Both the position numbers and the translations under genes were made by a program. The notes below the pieces were generated by a model. It saw only the letters and a list, made by a program, of their open reading frames with translations. It was not told the origin of the DNA and searched no databases. 64,000 bases of DNA, from positions 1-64,000 of the forward strand of contig ARYC01001382.1 of NCBI GenBank assembly GCA_000711775.1, given 5' to 3'. Positions 58,371 to 64,000 of the stretch are shown here, piece by piece (within the stretch, counting starts at the first letter, position 1; every line of letters begins with the position of its first letter). This DNA comes from Oxytricha trifallax. Taxonomy: Eukaryota > Ciliophora > Spirotrichea > Sporadotrichida > Oxytrichidae.

Positions 58371-60587
58371 ATGGAGCTCAATATGTGCTTTTAGAATTTT
58401 TCCAATTTTTTGTCCATCATTTGTATTCAAGATAACGAAGTCTTAGTTTTTTGTTCCTCGTTCAACATATATTAGTAATAATTAATACTGTATAATTACT
58501 TCATTATTAAAAATTATCAAGATATAATTTGATGCAATACTAATGAAATTCAATCATGATATATCCAATAGGAGTATGAATCGAAACTTTTAATCAGAAT
58601 TAAATCAAGTTTTCTTTGTTTATTAAATACCATTCTTTATTTTATCTATTTCAAGCACATACCTATTCAAGATTTGTTTGAAATAAGCTGAATTAAAATT
58701 ATAAATTGATCAATTATCTTATAAAAATGGGAAAATGTCTGATCAGAAGGTATAGTAGATTTATTCATATAAGTGTAAGTTATAAGAAACATAACTAAAA
58801 ATTGATTATACAGGGGAGCTGCCAAGATCGATGGAAAAAGTATATGCTAGCAAGAGTCATCCAAGTGTCAAAACAATTTCAAGAAGAATTACATTCATGC
58901 TAATGGAACTAATTATGAAAGATAATTGGAAAAAATGATAAAGATTTTTTTTAGATTTCTATTTTTAATTATTAGAATAGCTATTGATATTACTATTGTT
59001 AATTAATTTGAATTTCAAATTAAACTTATTTAAAAAAATTTTGTTTCTAGTTTCTATAATTTTAGCCAAAAGTGCTAGGTTACAAATTAAAGAAATGGAG
59101 ATCTAGGATATTAGATAAAATTTTATTATTAAACCATAATTAATTAAAATATGCACTCACTTTACTTCCATCATAAAATAGAACATATAAAGTTATAATT
59201 TTTATAGGCCAAAGTTAATATTTTGTTGATTATGTAACATATCTCTAAAATATCCTTTTTATAAATGATAACAATCTCATGTATATATCAATTAAAGAAT
59301 ATGACAAATAATGTTTTATATTAAATGCTATGCATTAAGATCTATGTTGTTTCATGTGTAATTAAGTAGCATTCAAAGTTAGTTCAACAAAAATTATAAA
59401 TTCATTAAAACAACTAATTAACAATTAAAAATTTTCTCCAGCATGAATATGCATTTTATTGACTAAATAATAAGGAAATTTAATTAAATATATACATATA
59501 TTTTATTGTTCTTGTCCGAGTTAGATTAAATTATTTTATAATTATTCATTAATGAAAAAATATACGTGAATTTAAGCTTATATATTGAGGGATATAAATG
59601 TTAGAATTGAAATGAATATGAATATGCTATTCATAAAATTTGTGCTCAACAGAATAAAATCAATATTAAATTAATTTTTAAAAAAATAGTTTATTACCAA
59701 AATAATTTGAATATTCAAAAATATCTAATATAAAAACTGTATCAAATTCAATTGAAAGAGTTTAATAATTAAAAATATGTCCTAAATAAAAGAATCTAAG
59801 AATTTGGAAGATAAATTTAAATGATACAAAATATACAGTCATAAACTTGAATAATTATCAATATTTACTTATCAAATCATTAATAACATCATTGTGTTTT
59901 TAGTTACCTTTTTTATAATTTAATCATATTTAATTTTATAACGATATAGTTTTCCCTTTCATCAATAGATAATATATTATCTCTCTAATTTTACGTTTAT
60001 TATATTCAAAAAGTTCTTGTTAATATAACTTTATCCATTTAGTATAGCTTTTCTTTATCTTGTTCATTGCAATTGTAGAAATCCTCTGCTGTCTATATCT
60101 TTTCTAATAAGGAAATATTCTAGTCTCTAAAACTTCTCTTGTAATAACAGTTAGAAATTCTACAAAAAATCATAATGATTGGAATAATTACACTGACAAT
60201 GATACTAATTATATTATAAGATAAATAAAACAAGTAAAAACCAAATATAAAACCTAAGTTTATATGGTAGATTATACTACTCGAAACCTTATAATTGAGT
60301 GTTCGATTCTCACAGTAATCTTACTTTTTAAACAATATTTAAATTAAATCAATATCACAATTCATGCTTAGTATTAAAATATTAATTATAAATTCTCAAC
60401 CTCCTTATACATGATCAATATACTCTTTTATTAGTTATAATTATAGCCTACCTTTTTAATTTATAATATCAATTTTAGCAATTTTAATCAAGAATTATTT
60501 AAAACTTTAATAGCATATTTTTAGCTAATTAAGAATTTAAAAACTCATATACAAATTAGTAGGATTTAAAATTTAATAATTACTTTC
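58371..60587. other. AT-rich stretch, no gene seen
   Basis: A short protein-like patch near 58810-58910 (+; GAAKIDGKSICQQESSKCQ) is too weak to call. A tRNA-like word at 60245-60325 (GTTCGATTC loop, T run after it) lacks a pairing acceptor. Nothing else is seen. Confidence 0.4.
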
Positions 60588-60780
60588 TCACTGCTTGATA
60601 ATCTTGCAGAACTTATCAAAGTACCTGCCCTTCTTCTTAGTAATTTTCTTGCAGTTCGATATTTGCTTCATTGATTCATTTGAGTTGCGGATTTCAGTCT
60701 CATGTTACTTCACGAGCTCGGTAATCTTGCCGATTACCTTGCAGTCTTTGAAGTTTGGGGTAATTGCAAGAGGATTTGGT
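60588..60780 (-). CDS. Gene B, last segment (paralogue of gene A)
   Basis: Minus strand from 60780 reads PNPLAITPNFKDCKVIGKIT and, after ELVKQHETEIRNSNESM, ends GRYFDKFCKIIKQ at TGA 60588-60590. It aligns throughout with the end of gene A (IPFAIVNNFKDCLKDDK, RYFDKICKMIKQ), with the same stop position. Coding similarity begins abruptly at about 60780; right of it the DNA becomes AT-rich. So this is the terminal coding segment, cut off from the previous one (61447-61609) by about 666 bp. It is more AT-rich in codon use than gene A and clearly diverged, so the duplication is old. Confidence 0.75.
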
Positions 60781-61446
60781 AGAATTTCTTACAAAATAGG
60801 TGACTGTAGGAAATAAAATGCATAACAAGCTGCTACTCAATGATAATACTATATATATATTGATTCTTAAAGATTTATGAATTTTAATGATATTATTTTC
60901 TTATTCAAACTAAATTGAATTAATAAGATTCAATTAATTAACAAAGATTATTAAATAGACTGAATAAAAACAACAATATTTTTTCATTTTTAATTAAATT
61001 ATTATCATGAATTAAGTATAGTTTATTTGATAAAAATGTTTTTAAGACTGTATTAAATTTGTGAAATCAATTTTTATTAATAGAGTTTTGATATTAAGAT
61101 TTAAAATAATCACACTTAAAATAAAGTAAAATATAATAGACTTAAAATAATAAATTAAAATATTATGTTCAAACTTTTATGTTATTATTAACTCTCATTT
61201 ACTTAAGCTTAATAAAAATATGTTTTCTCTCAGAAAAATATATTATAAAAGATATAATAATATTAATTTAATCAAACATATAAATGTAAGATAATCGAGA
61301 TTCTCGGCAACTTATCTGGAATACTAACATTTTTTATAAGAATAAAATAAAAAATACATTAATTTATTCAATTTTAATAATTTATTATAAGATGCTACTG
61401 TATTTATTTTTAAACCAACTGAATATTAATTTCTTTATTTAGTCTT
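60781..61446 (-). other. IES-like spacer inside gene B
   Basis: About 666 bp of AT-rich non-coding DNA lies between two gene B segments that are contiguous in gene A (gene A: SENPGIPFAI). GGT occurs at both junctions (60778-60780 and 61449-61451 on +), and CC read on the minus strand allows an in-frame join, as a short pointer would. No splice-like borders of normal length are evident. A 666-bp intron is the alternative but would be unusual. Confidence 0.55.
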
Positions 61447-61609
61447 AGGGTTTTCGTTTAAAATAGCATGCAGCTCCTCTATGATTTTGCACACTTTTGC
61501 AGTCTTCCTGAAAGTGTCAATTTCCTAATTTCTTGAAGTTGACGATTAGAGGCTAATTGTAAAAAACAGCAAGGTTTGTCATTTTAAATATTCCTCATAC
61601 TACTACAGC
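61447..61609 (-). CDS. Gene B, middle segment
   Basis: Minus strand from 61609 reads LLQQYEEYLK, then TNLAVFYNQPLIV, then EIDTFRKTAKVCKIIEELH and AILNENP near 61447. These match gene A LLQQQVEAHFK, TNRSDFNNQPHIV and MDAYKETARCRVLEGLQVLF plus SENP in order. Two one-base frame changes are needed relative to gene A, so the copy may be a pseudogene or carry assembly errors. Its 5' edge is the 8-bp target duplication of the 2.3-kb transposon. Confidence 0.7.
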
Positions 61610-61923
61610 GGGGGGGTCTAAGTCCGTACCATAGGAATATTTTTTACCCGTGGGTACCATATAATTTTTTTTCATTCAATAAAATTTTAAATAATTATTA
61701 ATATATTAAAGAAAATAGCACTCTAGATTAGTATTCAATATAGCTGACCTAGCAAAAATTATCAAGCTACCTCAAAAATTGAAGCAAGACCAAATAATAT
61801 TAAGATTGCTAGAAGTTTTCCAATGACTTGACGAGAGCGAATTAATTATTAAGAAAAAAGAGGAAGGACTAAGACACTCACAAGACTCCACAAAACCCAA
61901 CACCCAAGAGTTAGAGATGAAAA

Positions 61924-62166
61924 ATGAGTTCAAATAGCACATACCCAAAACAAACCCCATTTAAGGTTTTAAAAGTGCATAACGCTAATAACCAAGAAAT
62001 TTATACCGTGACGTATAGGTTTAAACCAATGACGCTATTACTATTTAATAGTTGGAAAAATAATTACAAATAATTAAAGATTTATAACTTAAATATATGG
62101 AGGCCAAAGAGATAAAAGGCATAGTAACAGAGCACCATTAGACAGAGATAGAGGTTAAGAATATGA
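61924..62166 (+). CDS. Transposon ORF 1, unknown
   Basis: ATG at 61924 opens MSSNSTYPKQTPFKVLKVHN, then NQEIYTVTYRFKPMTLLLF, ending at TGA 62164-62166 (80 codons). The last 20 codons look random and overlap ORF 2, so the real protein may pass into ORF 2 by an indel near 62095. No domain recognised. Confidence 0.45.
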
Positions 62167-62486
62167 TCAAGATGCTTCAAAAGCTACTCCCAAAAACATA
62201 TACGGAGATCTCGATTTATAACAGAGACAAGAATGGTAAACATTCGGCCAGAGTCTAACAAAAGATGTACTCAAGATTCCAATATATACCAAAATCTCCT
62301 ATGATGGAGCAGACTAGACAAAACCAAGATTCTCCTTGTCCTAGAAAATTAATATCAAGACACAGAAGATCCAGAAAAATGGTTATAACTCATGACAAAC
62401 ATTCCCTATACTAGAGGATTTGTACCACCAGGGGTAGGTATTATAAACTACGACCCCCTAGCCTTCAAACTGCTAACATATACTGA
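62097..62486 (+). CDS. Transposon ORF 2, unknown
   Basis: ATG at 62097 opens MEAKEIKGIVTEHHQTEIEV, followed by NMIKMLQKLLPKTYTEISIY and RDKNGKHSARVQQKMY; open to TGA at 62484-62486 (129 codons). The part after about 62390 overlaps ORF 3 and looks out of frame. It resembles a small basic helical protein. ORFs 1 to 3 probably derive from one longer gene of roughly 260 codons. Confidence 0.45.
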
Positions 62487-62745
62487 TCAGATTCTGATCC
62501 AATCAGAGGGCGTCTCAAGACCTTTCTTTATACAATCTATGGAATACATTATTGGTATAATCTTCAACTTGATAGAAAAAGATGAACACTAAACCACAGT
62601 GAATGTCATAAGTGAATTAACCATAAAGGTTTTAGAACTCACAAACAGGGAAGATGTTCTTCATGAAGACCACCTTAGGGAATATTACAAATATAATCCC
62701 TTAGTGGCTAGACACTTCAGTGCAGAGCTGGAAGAAAATGTCTGA
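62392..62745 (+). CDS. Transposon ORF 3, unknown
   Basis: ATG at 62392 opens MTNIPYTRGFVPPGVGIINY, continuing LAFKLLTYTDQILIQSEGV and FFIQSMEYIIGIIFNLIEKD and ending HFSAELEENV at TGA 62743-62745 (117 codons). Composition is clearly protein-like. I recognise no transposase, helicase or protease signature. It is the best preserved part of the element's coding region. Confidence 0.55.
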
Positions 62746-63683
62746 GCAATATATTTAAAAGGGCTTGACCCTTATATATTAACACATATTTAAGATCGGG
62801 GGGTCCCTAGAGTCCTCAATGTGATCATATTATTATTATTATTATATTAAAAATTTCAGCTAAGGATTCATCTTATTTTTTCTTTTTTTTATTTTGACAT
62901 GACTTCTCCGAGCCTCGATTAAAAAGTCATGAAAATTTTCATCGCTTAATGTGCTAAAAATAATTTTATTAAATCTTTTAAGTTAAAACCATAAGCTTTA
63001 AATTTAGATCTTACCCCTTAAATTTCTTGGACTTGTATTTTCTTCTTCATCTTTCATTTCAACATCTTGACCTTATTTGTTTTCTTCTTCAAATTCTTCA
63101 TCATAATCTTCATCATTTTTATTATCATTTATTCATCATCATTTAATTATTAATATAGTTGTTGCTATTATTGATTAAACATATTAAATTTTAATTCCTC
63201 ATGGACATACCATTTATTATATAATCTTGCTTCTCTAAATGGTATAGCTTAATAAGAACTAAAACCATCATGATAATTAATTTAACCTGAGTATTATTAA
63301 ATTATTGCCCATTATGTCACTATCGTTCTGTTCTAAACAATGAAAACCTTAGCTTTTTTGATTGTTTTTCTATCATACCAAAACCCCAAATTTATTTCTC
63401 AACTCTACTACTATTTATTAATTGTTAATTTTAGCCTTTATCATATAGAAATTTTCCATGAGTAAATAAACTTTCGTCAACTCCAACATCTCCATTAAGT
63501 ATTTACTTCATTTTAAATGCGAAGAATTTCCATATATTTTGCTACTTATTGTGTTACATCTGAGCAAATTTTTTTTATTAACCTTTGATTTAATTTGTAG
63601 TTAAACATGTTTAAATTATGCTAAGTATGAGCTGAACTATATCCAAATGTAAAGTATTGAAAAAACAATAAATACCAAGTTAA

Positions 63684-63790
63684 GTGTGTAAATTTTATTA
63701 TAACCTAATTATTTATAAAATTAGCCAATTATAATTAATTCTTAATCTTATTGTTCTTAACTCCTATCCTCGCTTCTTAAGGGTTTTATA
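63684..63790 (+). repeat. Partial copy of the 251-bp MITE
   Basis: Matches the right half of 53275-53525: GTGTGTAAATTTTATT, TAATTATTTATAAAATTAGC, then the core CTCCTATCCTCGCTTCTTAA and GGGTTTTAT. The left half is absent. It lies inside the 2.3-kb transposon. Confidence 0.8.
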
Positions 63791-63921
63791 TATAAAAAAA
63801 ATAATTTAACTTTAAAATAAATATTAATTTTATTGAATGAAAAAATTTTTTTTATGTGGTACCGACTTAGGATTTTGGTGTAAAAATGTTATAATCATAT
63901 GGTACCGTCTTAAACCCCCTC

Positions 63922-64000
63922 ACTACAGCAATGGAAACAGCTTAGAGGGTAGAGAAACGATCGAAAACAAACTCCATTCCATCTTGAATTCTTTGAGGTG
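63922..64000 (-). CDS. Gene B, upstream segment, runs off the window
   Basis: Minus strand from the window edge reads HLKEFKMEWSLFSIVSLPSK and LFPLLQ up to the transposon. It aligns with gene A EVEVAWNWFLSVSPAYKQRLLQ: the W, F, VS, K and LLQ positions agree. The segment meets the transposon inside the duplicated 8 bp, so removal of the transposon plus one repeat would rejoin it to 61609. The rest of the gene lies beyond the window. Confidence 0.65.

Larger units (their letters stand above)
61610..63921 (+). mobile_element. 2.3-kb TIR transposon in gene B, 8-bp target duplication
   Basis: ACTACAGC at 61602-61609 is repeated at 63922-63929. Between them the element starts GGGGGGGTCTAAGTCCGTACC and ends in the mirror GGTACCGTCTTAAACCCCCTC; GGTACC words recur a little further in on both sides. 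It sits precisely in the LLQ codons of gene B: the duplicated 8 bp supply those codons on both sides. Inside are three overlapping plus-strand ORFs (61924-62745) of unknown type and a partial copy of the 53.3-kb MITE. An 8-bp duplication is typical of hAT, P and Merlin elements, but the hAT tip CAG is absent. No transposase motif is seen. Confidence 0.8.

Noticed and set aside
60245-60325. Possible tRNA gene
   Set aside because: A T-loop-like GTTCGATTC and a following T run are present, but no pairing acceptor stem or clear anticodon arm.
61561-64000. 2.3-kb element as a hAT transposon on the basis of the 8-bp duplication
   Set aside because: Tips do not begin CAG and no hAT dimerisation or catalytic motif is seen in its ORFs; the class is left open.
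1-64000. CRISPR arrays, rRNA genes, bacterial operons, LTR elements and capsid-bearing elements
   Set aside because: None was seen: no regular spacer-repeat arrays, no rRNA-like blocks, no paired direct long terminal repeats and no capsid, polymerase B or integrase motifs.

Overview
The window reads as germline (micronuclear) DNA of a ciliate. Every convincing reading frame uses TAA and TAG as glutamine and only TGA as stop. Genes are sparse islands in very AT-rich sequence, some genes are split by non-coding segments, and the space between is full of transposons, LINE remains and fold-back repeats. One gene family occurs twice: a contiguous copy at the left end, and a right-end copy split into at least three pieces by a TIR transposon and an IES-like spacer. 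That layout suggests a spirotrich such as a hypotrich (TAA/TAG = Gln, not the Euplotes code). A 28-nt intron in the transposase is short for that group, so the clade is left open.

Layout. 1-0.9 kb: 3' part of host gene A. 1.9-2.9 kb: kinase-like coding islands. 3.44-13.86 kb: a 10.4-kb DNA transposon with 79-bp, nearly identical TIRs. It carries a SecA-like ATPase gene, a divergent coiled-coil gene, an apparently intact IS630/Tc1-type DD34E transposase and a 495-codon ORF of unknown function; kinase motif scraps lie near its right end. 14-23 kb: AT-rich DNA with two fold-back elements and two decayed coding clusters. 24-30.7 kb: a decayed minus-strand LINE (AP endonuclease, RT), followed by an Ulp1/C48-like protease ORF and another ORF, and broken by a fold-back element, a 0.7-kb repeat and a small insertion. 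31.6-44.2 kb: scattered coding islands, including a Cys-rich membrane protein fragment and an RGG-rich fragment. 44.6-55 kb: MITEs, two more copies of the 0.7-kb repeat, two LINE fragments and a cluster of coding islands. 55-60.5 kb: AT-rich, with a kinase scrap. 60.6-64 kb: gene B, a paralogue of gene A, interrupted by a 666-bp IES-like spacer and by a 2.3-kb transposon with 8-bp target duplications.

How it fits together. Short coding islands are what macronuclear-destined segments look like before excision. The transposase is a candidate cargo or excision enzyme. Several element families end in runs of C or G resembling ciliate telomere repeats, as known for TBE elements. With a TGA-only stop code in AT-rich DNA, open frames of 100 codons arise by chance, so islands were accepted only where composition and motifs look protein-like. 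Coordinates of islands are approximate.
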